A stretch of 64,000 bases of DNA, taken from assembly GCA_023386345.1 (NCBI GenBank), contig JAEWJT010000017.1, positions 252,857 to 316,856 of the forward strand, read 5' to 3'. Positions 43,265-51,446 of this stretch are shown here, one piece after another (position 1 is the first letter of the stretch; every line of letters begins with the position of its first letter). The notes under the pieces were generated by a model. That model made no database searches and was not told where the DNA came from. It was given only the letters and a program-made list of their open reading frames with translations. The stretch comes from Bacillota bacterium (GTDB taxonomy: Bacteria; Bacillota; Clostridia; Tissierellales; Sedimentibacteraceae). A program made the position numbers and the translations under genes.

Positions 43265-44422
43265 ATGAAATTACATGTAATTAGCAATGATTTAGAGTTA
43301 ATAGATGAATTAAAAAATATTGTCGGAATTCAGGTAAAATCAATAGATAAAAAAAATTTAAATGATAGTGAAGCTGATGTATTGGTAGTGAGCAATGAAA
43401 TAATAGATATAAAAATGCTTTTATCTACTAAATCAACAGAAGCTAAGACATTTTATTTATCAAAATTTAAAGATAATGAAGCATTATTAAGTTTAGATAG
43501 CAAGCTATTGTCATTAAAAAATATAGTTATTGTTCCACCAAAAAGGACAATTAAGCAAATACAAGAATTTATTCTTAGTAACATTTATAAGGTGGAAACG
43601 GAAAATAATGTATTTACATTCTTTGGTGCAGATAGCAAGGTTGGAGTTACTAGCATAGCTCAATTAGTAGCCTCAAACATTGCTAAAAGAAATAAGGATA
43701 AAGCAGTACTTTTACTATTTTTAGATGGACAAACTGGCTTTGATTGGGTTGAGGATAAAAGAAGTATTAGTACTTGTTTAGCAGATATTCAAGTTGCTTT
43801 AAAAAATAATTTTCTAGATAGCAACAGTTTGAGAGAAAATTGCCTAAGAATGTTTCCTAACTTATATTTATTAAAAGGTGAGATAAGAATAGATGAGAAT
43901 GTCTGCTATAACGAGCATGAGATAAATTCGTTGATTAACATATGCAGAGAAGCTTTTGATTTTGTTATTATAGACGCTGGAAATACAATGAATTTATCTC
44001 TGAGAATGACCTATTCAGCTTTAATAAATAGCGGTAGTAATAATATGCTTGTGACTGACCAGTTACTGAAATCATATGAGATGTATAAAAAAGGCAGATT
44101 GCAGGTTTTGGATGATTTAAAAATTGATAAATTCAGCGTGTTAATTTTAAACAAATACATGCAAAACAACTCAGTGTTTAAAAAGGAAGAGATTGTCAGC
44201 AACTATGACATGGCAGTTCTTACAATGCTTCCATATTTAGATTATTACTATCAAGCAGCGGCGGATAAAAATTTATCTTTATTTGAAAATGATAAGGCCT
44301 ACTTAGAGGGTATTTTAACAATAGTTAAATTGATAGAATCTAAGCGAGGAATAATCAAGGAAGAAAAGAAAAAGTCATGGTTTAATATTATAAAAAGAAT
44401 TGGAGTAAAGGCTAATATATAG
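43265..44422 (+). CDS. Second TadZ/CpaE-like protein with an altered P-loop
   Basis: A 385-residue protein. The receiver-like N-terminus (DVLVVSNEIID) is followed by a MinD-like domain. At about residues 121-131 the sequence GADSKVGVTSI replaces the usual KGGVGKT: the first Lys is kept, but the second is Val, so catalysis is doubtful. Further MinD-like strands (AVLLLFLDGQTG, FDFVIIDAGNTMNLS) are clear. GGAGG lies about 10 nt from the ATG. Together with the first TadZ-like gene it suggests a pair of non-canonical positioning proteins. Confidence 0.7.
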   Translation: MKLHVISNDLELIDELKNIVGIQVKSIDKKNLNDSEADVLVVSNEIIDIKMLLSTKSTEAKTFYLSKFKDNEALLSLDSKLLSLKNIVIVPPKRTIKQIQEFILSNIYKVETENNVFTFFGADSKVGVTSIAQLVASNIAKRNKDKAVLLLFLDGQTGFDWVEDKRSISTCLADIQVALKNNFLDSNSLRENCLRMFPNLYLLKGEIRIDENVCYNEHEINSLINICREAFDFVIIDAGNTMNLSLRMTYSALINSGSNNMLVTDQLLKSYEMYKKGRLQVLDDLKIDKFSVLILNKYMQNNSVFKKEEIVSNYDMAVLTMLPYLDYYYQAAADKNLSLFENDKAYLEGILTIVKLIESKRGIIKEEKKKSWFNIIKRIGVKANI

Positions 44423-44477
44423 CTTAGATTATTAAAATTTTAACTTATATTAGATTAAATGTTAGGAAGGTGATGTT

Positions 44478-45992
44478 ATGGCAGAATCAAGTGAAATTAT
44501 GCAAAAAATCAATATAGATACTATGATGAGGACAAATAGAACGAAATACTATCTAAGAGATTTAATAGATGAAGTTAAAAGCAGTAAAAAAATTGATAAC
44601 AGCAAAAAAACTGTTGCATATATCAAAAAAGATAGAGATAGATTTTCTGTTCTGTGTGATGAAGTTAAGTTTTATTTTACAAATATGAAAATAGGTGTAG
44701 ATGATTTAGAAAGACAGAAAAAGGCTATAATAGGCTATCCAGAGGAAGTAGCATATTATAAGGATAGAATAAAAGAATATTTAAAGTCAAATAACTTGTT
44801 AAAAGAGGGGTACCCGGCATGGTATTCAAACTTATCTAACGCGGTTTTCCATGAGCTGTTTGGATTGGCAGGCATAGCAGAGTGGTATGAAGCAAAAACA
44901 GATGCGCTTAAATTTTCATCATCTGCAAAAATAATAGGTGAAAATATATATTTCATGTTAAATGGTGTAATGACATTAATGCCGCAGAAAATAAGCTCAG
45001 ATAGAAGAGACCAGCTAAGAAGAGCATTGTTATCAAATGACCACAGAGTAAGACTTGATAATGATGTTCCAGATATTGAGATGTTTTCGGGTGAGCGTAT
45101 AAAAATATTCAACGAAAATGTAACGAGGAAAAATAGTGATTGTATAATTTTCAGAAAATTCCCTGTCAGAGATTACTCGTTTGAACAGCAAATAACACTT
45201 GGAACTTATCCTAAAGACATTCTAAATTTTTGCAAGGCTATGGCTAAAATAGGCTTTAATATGGCATTTACAGGAGCAGTAAGGACAAGTAAGACAACGC
45301 AGTTGGCAACGTGGCTAAGTTATGAAGACCCAACTAAAGAGGGGATTATAATTGAAACAAGAGCAGAAATTCCTTTTACGGAAATATTGCCGACAGCACC
45401 GATATTGCCTTTATTAATAGACAATGACGAAAAGCTAGAGCATGTAAGAGCTTCGATAATGCGTTCAGATGCTGATTGGATAATATGTGCGGAGGCTCGT
45501 TCCGGAACGATGTTTGAAATAGCATTAAAGGGTGCAAGTGTAGGAACAAGAAGATGCAAATTTACTGCTCATTTTAATACTCCTTTTGATTTCCCGTATG
45601 AGTTCGCAAAAGAAATAGTGAGAGTATATGGAGGAAATGTAAATGATGAAGCGATAAATGTTGCAAAAGCATATACAATAAATCTACACTTTATCAATTA
45701 TCCGAACAATATCTCTAAAAAGAGATTAGAGGGGATTTATGTATTTGAGTATAGAGCGGATACATATGAAATTTATATTCATACAATATGTAAATATGAT
45801 GTATTAAATGATTATTGGTCGTTTAACTATAAAATTACGGATGATATGGAGCGTATAGGTAAGGAAGAGAACTATGAAGCTTTCAAAGAAATGTGTTCTG
45901 AGTTAGAAATGTTAGCTGAAAAATATCCAATGGATAAGAATTCAGCTAAAGCTCTTAGACCGTTTTATAGCAGGAATGGAGGGAATAAATGA
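44478..45992 (+). CDS. CpaF/TadA-family secretion ATPase with GAVRTSKT P-loop
   Basis: A 504-residue cytoplasmic protein related to the TadA/CpaF/VirB11 ATPases that power Flp pilus assembly. The Walker A position (266-273) reads GAVRTSKT: the Lys and Thr are present, but the last Gly is Ser. A Walker-B-like ICAEARSGTMFE and a His-box-like FTAHFNTPFD follow. It is diverged from standard CpaF but collinear with it. AGGAAGG lies near the ATG. Its stop overlaps the TadB start by 4 nt (ATGA), showing translational coupling. Confidence 0.8.
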   Translation: MAESSEIMQKINIDTMMRTNRTKYYLRDLIDEVKSSKKIDNSKKTVAYIKKDRDRFSVLCDEVKFYFTNMKIGVDDLERQKKAIIGYPEEVAYYKDRIKEYLKSNNLLKEGYPAWYSNLSNAVFHELFGLAGIAEWYEAKTDALKFSSSAKIIGENIYFMLNGVMTLMPQKISSDRRDQLRRALLSNDHRVRLDNDVPDIEMFSGERIKIFNENVTRKNSDCIIFRKFPVRDYSFEQQITLGTYPKDILNFCKAMAKIGFNMAFTGAVRTSKTTQLATWLSYEDPTKEGIIIETRAEIPFTEILPTAPILPLLIDNDEKLEHVRASIMRSDADWIICAEARSGTMFEIALKGASVGTRRCKFTAHFNTPFDFPYEFAKEIVRVYGGNVNDEAINVAKAYTINLHFINYPNNISKKRLEGIYVFEYRADTYEIYIHTICKYDVLNDYWSFNYKITDDMERIGKEENYEAFKEMCSELEMLAEKYPMDKNSAKALRPFYSRNGGNK

Positions 45993-46951
45993 AAAATTTT
46001 ATATTTATAATAAATATTCTGATATATTTCATAATTATATTTTCGATATATATAGTATTTCAAAAAGGTATAGAAGAAAGTTTTAAAAGATTTTTTCGTT
46101 TTGCTAATAGAAGAAAAAAGAAAGCTCCCTTATATGAATATATCAGAAAGGTTATCATATCAATATATGACGTATTTGATGAAAGAGAATTGGAAACGAA
46201 GATATTTAACTTCTATTCTAAGACGATATCAATATTTGCGGTTGTATTCATAGTGTTTTTAAGGTATAGCCTTATGGGAAAATCTACACTGCAAGCAATA
46301 TCATCATCATTATTAATAGCTATAATATGTTCGCTAATTCCTTATGGAATTTTATTAAATAGGTTATTAATGACGCAAAGTGATAGCAGTAGAGATGCAA
46401 CAATAATTGTAACAACATTGCTTAATCAATATAGGATATATAACTTCAATATGGCATCAGCTATAGACGCCACGATATTAGCCTTGGATGAGAGTGTTAT
46501 AACAAGAAGATATATAATGAGATTATCAATGAGAATAAAGGAATATCGTTCAGAAGCAGAGTTAATAAAAATACTAGATGAATTTTCATTCGCAGTTAAT
46601 ACTAATTGGATTAGAATGCTGTCAGATGCAATATTTTTCGGGATTAACTCAAAAATAGATGTAACACTCAGTTTAAATGGTATAGTCAAGCAAATTAAAC
46701 TAATAGATGATATTCAAAATACAGGAAAAAGACTTAATAACGAAGGCTTTGCAATGGCTAAATACCTAGCTCCTATTATGTTTATAATTATGCTGTGGGT
46801 GAGTATAAAAATGATGGGAATGAAAATAGATGAGATATTATTCAGACAAATAAATGGACAAGGATTAATGTTTCTATATTTGATGATAGGATTAGGATTA
46901 GCAAGCTATGTGGTTGAATATCTGTACAAGCATAGAAAATTTGATTTTTAG
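45989..46951 (+). CDS. TadB-like pilus inner-membrane protein
   Basis: A 320-residue membrane protein with an N-terminal segment (about 4-24), two mid segments (about 80-130) and two at the C-terminus (about 250-310). Between them is a cytoplasmic GspF/T2SSF-like helical region. This topology, and its place after CpaF and before a second related protein, identifies TadB. TadB and TadC form the membrane platform driven by the ATPase. Similarity to well-studied TadB is weak by eye. Confidence 0.75.
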   Translation: MKNFIFIINILIYFIIIFSIYIVFQKGIEESFKRFFRFANRRKKKAPLYEYIRKVIISIYDVFDERELETKIFNFYSKTISIFAVVFIVFLRYSLMGKSTLQAISSSLLIAIICSLIPYGILLNRLLMTQSDSSRDATIIVTTLLNQYRIYNFNMASAIDATILALDESVITRRYIMRLSMRIKEYRSEAELIKILDEFSFAVNTNWIRMLSDAIFFGINSKIDVTLSLNGIVKQIKLIDDIQNTGKRLNNEGFAMAKYLAPIMFIIMLWVSIKMMGMKIDEILFRQINGQGLMFLYLMIGLGLASYVVEYLYKHRKFDF

Positions 46952-46962
46952 GTGGTGAAGAG

Positions 46963-47847
46963 TTGATAAAGTTAAGCATAAATCCATATGTTTTATTTGC
47001 ATTTATGATATTTAGTATCCTAGTATTTGAAGGGATATACTTAATATTTTTCAAAGATAATGATAGAAAAGATAGAAGATTTACACTTTCAAATCTAAGA
47101 TTTGACATAAGTAAAAGAATAGATAATTCATCAATAGATGCTGAATTTGAAAGAAACGGATTAAAGGTATCATTTAAAAAATATTTTAAAAGCTATCAAA
47201 TAATTAGATACATAGCTATCGTAGCGATGGTAGTATATTTAATTCTAAAAGCGATATTTTCATCTGTTTCAACAATTAATATTGTAATAGTTTTTGCTTT
47301 AATAGTAATGTCAACACCAATATTAAAGTTTAGAAAAAGATGGACAGTATTTGGTCAAATAATGAAGGCATTAGATAAAGATTTAAAGAAAAAGCAGGAT
47401 ATGGAGCTATCAAGCATTGTTATACAGCTACAAAACATAGCAGTATCGCAGGAAAAAGCACCAACAAACTTAAGTAGCATGCTGCTTAGAATAATAGGAT
47501 TTTGCAGCTATACAAAAGCGGGTTTTGTAAAGATGATATCGCTAATAGACCAAGATAGAGAAGATGAAGCAAAACAAGCCTTTATAAAAGAAGTAGATAC
47601 GATACTAGGGAGAGATTTAGCACATATATTAATACAACTGGACAAGCTTAATCCTGCAAAGGTCATAGAGCAGTTAAATCTTCTTGAGGAAAGAATTAGA
47701 AACGAAAATCTAACAATAAAGAATAGAAAAGAAGAATTTCATTCTAATTTGATTTATATGATACCAGTTGTATTATGCTTTGTAATACTATTAAACTTCG
47801 TAGTGATGATGTTAAATTCAGCAATGGAGTTTAGTATGGTATTTTAA
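46963..47847 (+). CDS. TadC-like pilus inner-membrane protein
   Basis: A 294-residue membrane protein with hydrophobic segments at about 4-25, 80-125 and 260-290 and a helical cytoplasmic part containing LSSMLLRIIGFCSYTKAG. Its start is TTG 46963 behind AGGTGGTGAAGAG. The order ATPase-TadB-TadC is conserved in Tad loci, which is the main reason for the call. Confidence 0.75.
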   Translation: MIKLSINPYVLFAFMIFSILVFEGIYLIFFKDNDRKDRRFTLSNLRFDISKRIDNSSIDAEFERNGLKVSFKKYFKSYQIIRYIAIVAMVVYLILKAIFSSVSTINIVIVFALIVMSTPILKFRKRWTVFGQIMKALDKDLKKKQDMELSSIVIQLQNIAVSQEKAPTNLSSMLLRIIGFCSYTKAGFVKMISLIDQDREDEAKQAFIKEVDTILGRDLAHILIQLDKLNPAKVIEQLNLLEERIRNENLTIKNRKEEFHSNLIYMIPVVLCFVILLNFVVMMLNSAMEFSMVF

Positions 47848-47913
47848 TATTTTTTACTAAAAAATAAATTTTAAATTTATTTTAAAATCTTATAAATAAA
47901 AATTAAAGGAGGA

Positions 47914-47934
47914 AGTGGTAAAAGTATTGCCACT
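47914..47934 (+). promoter_or_regulatory. Hairpin between the Shine-Dalgarno and start codon of the 51-residue gene
   Basis: AAAGGAGGA (47905-47913) is followed at once by the stem AGTGGTAA (47914-47921)/TTGCCACT (47927-47934), then AGAGAAAA and ATG 47943. The linear spacing of about 30 nt falls to about 9 nt if the hairpin is looped out. Confidence 0.55.
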
Positions 47935-47942
47935 AGAGAAAA

Positions 47943-48098
47943 ATGAAAAAAATTATAATAATTTTAGGAACAATTCTGTTAGGAGTATGGATAGTTTCAA
48001 GTTTGATTATGTCAGATACTGGTATGAAAGGTAATGCTCAGAGTATTCAGAACAAGAGCAATCAAAAAATTGAAGAAATGATTAAAAATAATCCGTAA
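47943..48098 (+). CDS. Tiny membrane protein 1 of the Tad-like locus
   Basis: 51 residues: MKKIIIILGTILLGVWIVSS, then LIMSDTG and a polar tail ending EEMIKNNP. It is one membrane span with a short tail, and it shares the MKKxIxILGxILLG pattern with the next gene. Its place after TadC is where minor pilins or the Flp pilin are often found, but it lacks the classical Flp G/xxxxEY signature. It could be a pilin-like subunit or an accessory peptide; the function is unknown. Confidence 0.6.
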   Translation: MKKIIIILGTILLGVWIVSSLIMSDTGMKGNAQSIQNKSNQKIEEMIKNNP

Positions 48099-48118
48099 TG
48101 TTGAGTTAAGGTGTTGCT

Positions 48119-48262
48119 ATGAAAAAACTAATTCTAATACTAGGGGGAATTTTGTTAGGATGCTTCATATTTGGACTGCTCTTAAATGATGATTCAAGCA
48201 TAAAGAGTTCGGTTAAAAAAGTTATGCAATATGAAATAGACCAGTATAAGCAAATCCCATAA
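48119..48262 (+). CDS. Tiny membrane protein 2 of the Tad-like locus
   Basis: 47 residues: MKKLILILGGILLGCFIFGL, then LLNDDSSIKS and a polar tail ending DQYKQIP. A paralogue of the gene before it, about 20 nt downstream, with AAGGTG 5-6 nt before ATG. The Cys within the membrane segment (LLGC) recalls a lipobox (L-x-x-C), but the preceding residues are not typical. Function unknown. Confidence 0.6.
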   Translation: MKKLILILGGILLGCFIFGLLLNDDSSIKSSVKKVMQYEIDQYKQIP

Positions 48263-48303
48263 AAAAGTGTTATGCAACAAGTTTATGAATTGTAAAGGAG
48301 GGT

Positions 48304-48398
48304 AGAGCAGCCTATAATTTAAATTATGCAAATTTTAATTTTAATATATTAATGAGAAATCATTTATTGATAGCAAAATTATAAATTATAGGTGCTCT
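48304..48398 (+). promoter_or_regulatory. Large hairpin between a Shine-Dalgarno and the start of the 138-residue gene
   Basis: AAAGGAGG (48294-48301) is followed by the arm AGAGCAGCCTATAATTTA (48304-48321), which pairs with TAAATTATAGGTGCTCT (48382-48398) with one bulge. ATG 48410 has no other site. With the hairpin closed, the spacing is about 12 nt. Confidence 0.55.
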
Positions 48399-48409
48399 AA
48401 AGTTTTAAT

Positions 48410-48826
48410 ATGAAGCAATTAATTGTAACAGTTGCAGTTTTTATATTATTAATGGCTGTTATCATACAAATACCATTAGAAATGCTTAACTACGAAAGAA
48501 GACAAGCGGTGATGTTTTATGTAAATAATGCAAAAGAAAAGGCAAAGCAAGAGGGCTGTTATACAGAAGCCATATTAAACCAGTTAAAAAAGGATATAAA
48601 CGAAAATAAAAAACTTGGAATAATAATTACAGATAAAGACATTGAAGCTACAAGAGAGAATGACATCAAGTATAGGCTAGATAAATTTAAGGAGGCTGAA
48701 TTGATAAAATTAAAAATTAGAATTCCTATAGATAAAATTATTGCAGCGGCCTCATTTTTTGGACTAGATGATTCAAAAAGATATTATATTATTGAAATAG
48801 TAACAACATCTGAAAAATTGAAATGA
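48410..48826 (+). CDS. TadE/pseudopilin-like protein 1
   Basis: A 138-residue protein with one N-terminal membrane span (MKQLIVTVAVFILLMAVIIQ) and a helical extracellular part. The topology and position match TadE/TadF-type minor pilins, but no family motif is certain. No Shine-Dalgarno lies close to ATG 48410; see the hairpin at 48304-48398. It is followed by a similar gene after 15 nt. Confidence 0.55.
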   Translation: MKQLIVTVAVFILLMAVIIQIPLEMLNYERRQAVMFYVNNAKEKAKQEGCYTEAILNQLKKDINENKKLGIIITDKDIEATRENDIKYRLDKFKEAELIKLKIRIPIDKIIAAASFFGLDDSKRYYIIEIVTTSEKLK

Positions 48827-48841
48827 AAGGCTAGAAATAAA

Positions 48842-49444
48842 ATGAAAGCTTTTATAACAGGAATAGCAGTTTTGATTATATTAATATTTTTAATTACTTT
48901 TTGGCAGGATCATTTAAGCTACAGATTGCAGGCAGAACTGCTAAAACACTGTGCTGATGAAGCTTCAGCTTCTGCAATGCTATACTATGATAACTATTAT
49001 AACAATGATACAGAAAATCCAATTAAAATAGGCAAGAATTTTGGACAAGTAGTTTTTGATGAATCAGAGGGGATAGAAGCTATAGAGCATATATTAAAAA
49101 ACTGGCTCAAGCTTGAAGGAAAGGGAAGTCTTATACCTAAAGCTGATAGCTATTATAAGGACGAGATTAATTATACAGCGTACTTTTTTAATGAGGTTTT
49201 GGACAATAGTTCCAAGGAGATTTTTAACTGTAGTGTATATAAAAATGGTAAAAAAATAGATGAAGAATGTTTTAAAACTAATAATCGCTCTTATCTGTAT
49301 AAGGATAGTCAATTAAACTATGAAAAACTAATAACGAGTGCCAATGTAATAATAACGATAAATGTAGGTAAAGCAAGCTTTAGACTATCGTTCATAAAAG
49401 AGCCAATATTAATAAGGTCTTCAGGCTATGATTATGAATATTAA
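48842..49444 (+). CDS. TadE/pseudopilin-like protein 2
   Basis: A 200-residue protein with one N-terminal membrane span (ITGIAVLIILIFLITFW) and a polar region containing two Cys residues (FNCSVYKNG, DEECFK) that could form a disulphide outside the cell. QDHLSYRLQAELLKHCADEASASA is TadE-like in having a helix right after the span (shown in part). GAAAGG precedes the ATG. A minor pilin or pseudopilin role is inferred from the locus. Confidence 0.55.
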   Translation: MKAFITGIAVLIILIFLITFWQDHLSYRLQAELLKHCADEASASAMLYYDNYYNNDTENPIKIGKNFGQVVFDESEGIEAIEHILKNWLKLEGKGSLIPKADSYYKDEINYTAYFFNEVLDNSSKEIFNCSVYKNGKKIDEECFKTNNRSYLYKDSQLNYEKLITSANVIITINVGKASFRLSFIKEPILIRSSGYDYEY

Positions 49445-49485
49445 ATAATTTATTAATAGAAAAATAAAGGGAGAATAACAAACAA

Positions 49486-49713
49486 ATGACTAAAAGACAA
49501 AAAATGAATAAAGAACAAGGCGTAGTTAAAAAATCTGAGAGTAGTGAGGACATAGATATGATTAAGAAAGAACTAGCTGAATATCGAGCAAAAGAAGAAA
49601 AAGAAAAAACAATATCAGATATATTATTAGAATCACACAATTTTTTCAATGATCTTGATTCAGTTTTAGAAATAATAGTATCAGATTTAAGAAAAGCTTC
49701 GAAAAAACAATAA
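49486..49713 (+). CDS. Small coiled-coil protein of unknown function
   Basis: 75 residues, highly charged, with a predicted coiled coil (IKKELAEYRAKEEKEKTISD) and a hydrophobic C-terminal helix (FNDLDSVLEIIVSDLRKAS). No signal peptide or known domain. AAAGGGAG precedes the ATG at about 13-14 nt. It closes the run of co-directional Tad-like genes before a new promoter. Confidence 0.55.
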   Translation: MTKRQKMNKEQGVVKKSESSEDIDMIKKELAEYRAKEEKEKTISDILLESHNFFNDLDSVLEIIVSDLRKASKKQ

Positions 49714-49797
49714 AGAGTGTTAATTCGAATTGCACAATACTGTAGACACTACATTTGGCATAAACTACCTATTTTAAAAAATATTGTATTATAAACC

Positions 49798-49852
49798 TTG
49801 ACGCACATACAGAATGATAGTACAATTAATTGTTCAATAAATAGTACAATTA
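49798..49852 (+). promoter_or_regulatory. Sigma-A promoter with direct-repeat operators for the YefM-like gene
   Basis: TTGACG (49798-49803), a 17-bp spacer and TACAAT (49821-49826). ATAGTACAATTA occurs exactly twice, at 49817-49828 (covering the -10) and 49841-49852, consistent with autorepression. Confidence 0.65.
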
Positions 49853-49886
49853 AATAATAAATATTAGAAAAGGATAGGTGTTTTTT

Positions 49887-50075
49887 ATGTTAGCTACAAA
49901 TTATAGTACAATCCGCAGTAATTTAAAAGAGTATTGTGACAAAGCAACGGACGATTATGAGACAATAATTGTTACAAGAAAGGATGAGAAAAATGTGGTT
50001 ATTATAAGTTTAGAGAAATATAATGAAATCATGAAAGCTTTGAGAAATTCTGAACATTTGGATTTATTCTCTTAA
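49887..50075 (+). CDS. Truncated YefM/Phd-type antitoxin, orphan
   Basis: 62 residues: MLATNYSTIRSNLKEYCDKA, then ETIIVTRKDEKNVVIISLEKYNEIMKAL (in parts) and a stop soon after RNSEHLDLFS. The DNA-binding half of YefM is complete, but the C-terminal toxin-neutralising tail is missing (usual length about 80-95 residues). No YoeB/RelE-type toxin lies downstream. It could regulate the neighbouring surface genes or be a decayed antitoxin. ATG 49887 is preferred to GTG 49878. Confidence 0.8.
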   Translation: MLATNYSTIRSNLKEYCDKATDDYETIIVTRKDEKNVVIISLEKYNEIMKALRNSEHLDLFS

Positions 50076-50156
50076 AGCACATTATAAAGGTCAATAAATA
50101 ACAGAAAAAACATTTCAAACTTGAAATAAAAATATAACGAAGGAAAGGTACATAAT

Positions 50157-51428
50157 ATGAAAAAAATAATAAGTTTAATTTTAGTTTTAACAATGGTTTT
50201 AGCAAGTTTTATTGTTGTAGATAAAGTATATGCGAACACTACATTTAGTGATGTAAAATCTAATGATTGGTTTTACAAAGACATTGAGGAAATGGTTAGT
50301 CTTGGTATAATTGATGGTTATACTGATGGAACTTTCAAACCACAAGGAGCAGTTACTGTTGAAGAATTTATCAAAATGGTTATTATAGGTCTTGGGTATG
50401 ATGCAAAGCCTACCGATAGCAGCTATTGGGCAGATGGATATATTCAAAAAGCAGAAGAATTAAAGATAGTTGATAGAAGTTTTATAAGTGATTATCGTTT
50501 AGTTCTGACAAGAGAACAAACATCAAAGATTATCGCTAATGTTTTATCTCTAAATGAAGAAAAACCGCTTGACTTGTATTATGAACACGTTAAACCTTTA
50601 ATTAAGGACCTTTATACAGCACAGGATAAGTATAAAGAAGATATAGTTGATTGTTATGTATGGGGAATTATGCAAGGGGATAACTATAAGCTTGTTAATC
50701 CTCAAAAAAGTATAACAAGAGCTGAAACTACTGCGGTAATACTTAGAATGATAAACAAGGAAAGAAGAATAGCATTAACACTTGATGGAGTTAAGAGCAT
50801 TGAAATGGAAACAACTGAACAAACAAAAGGATTGTTAGTAGCCCCAAAATATAAAGGTGTAGTATTAAATGAAATAATTGACTTGGTGGAAGCTGTGAAA
50901 GCTGTTGAGGGTGGTACTACTGGAGTAGAAAATGTTTGTCTTAATCCATATGAAAATGCTTTTGGAATTACTGGATATGAAAATCAAAGAAAATTTGATG
51001 AATGGAATGACTTAGCTACTCGTTCTATAAATGGTGAAATAAATCAAGGTAATATACAAGAAGAAGTAATGAAAGTTATATATCATAAAGATTGGGAATT
51101 GACAGTGAGTACAATAGAATTTCATAGTAAGTATAAGCCATATAGTATGTTTATATGGAATCATTCAAGCACTCTTGATGATAAAAAATACAACTCATAC
51201 AACTCAAAATATGATTATAATATGGCATATTACAAGAAAACATTTGAAGCTATGTTTAAAATATGGTTTGAAGATGAATCTGATAAGGCTTGGAAAATAT
51301 TTGACAATGCTTTAAAAAGCACTTCATCAGTTGCTAAAAGTGAAGAAATAATAATTAATAATCGTAATTTTTTCATAGCATATGATAATGGTGGCGTAAA
51401 CTTTAATGTATCATTAAAATTAAAATAA
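50157..51428 (+). CDS. Secreted S-layer homology (SLH) protein
   Basis: A 423-residue protein with a signal peptide (about 1-26, ending VYAN) and SLH repeats in the first 210 residues (FSDVKSNDWFYKDIEEMVSLG, DGTFKPQGAVTVEEFIKMV, and two diverged repeats ending at ITRAETTAVILRMI). The C-terminal 210 residues match nothing I know. SLH repeats bind pyruvylated wall polymer. GAAGGAAAGG precedes the ATG. The large secreted protein starts 18 nt after its stop, so both are probably made together. Confidence 0.88.
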   Translation: MKKIISLILVLTMVLASFIVVDKVYANTTFSDVKSNDWFYKDIEEMVSLGIIDGYTDGTFKPQGAVTVEEFIKMVIIGLGYDAKPTDSSYWADGYIQKAEELKIVDRSFISDYRLVLTREQTSKIIANVLSLNEEKPLDLYYEHVKPLIKDLYTAQDKYKEDIVDCYVWGIMQGDNYKLVNPQKSITRAETTAVILRMINKERRIALTLDGVKSIEMETTEQTKGLLVAPKYKGVVLNEIIDLVEAVKAVEGGTTGVENVCLNPYENAFGITGYENQRKFDEWNDLATRSINGEINQGNIQEEVMKVIYHKDWELTVSTIEFHSKYKPYSMFIWNHSSTLDDKKYNSYNSKYDYNMAYYKKTFEAMFKIWFEDESDKAWKIFDNALKSTSSVAKSEEIIINNRNFFIAYDNGGVNFNVSLKLK

Positions 51429-51446
51429 ATAAGGAGTATAGTATAA

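Noticed and set aside
49877..50156. Complete YefM-YoeB toxin-antitoxin pair
   Set aside because: No toxin ORF is found before the SLH gene, and the antitoxin tail is missing.
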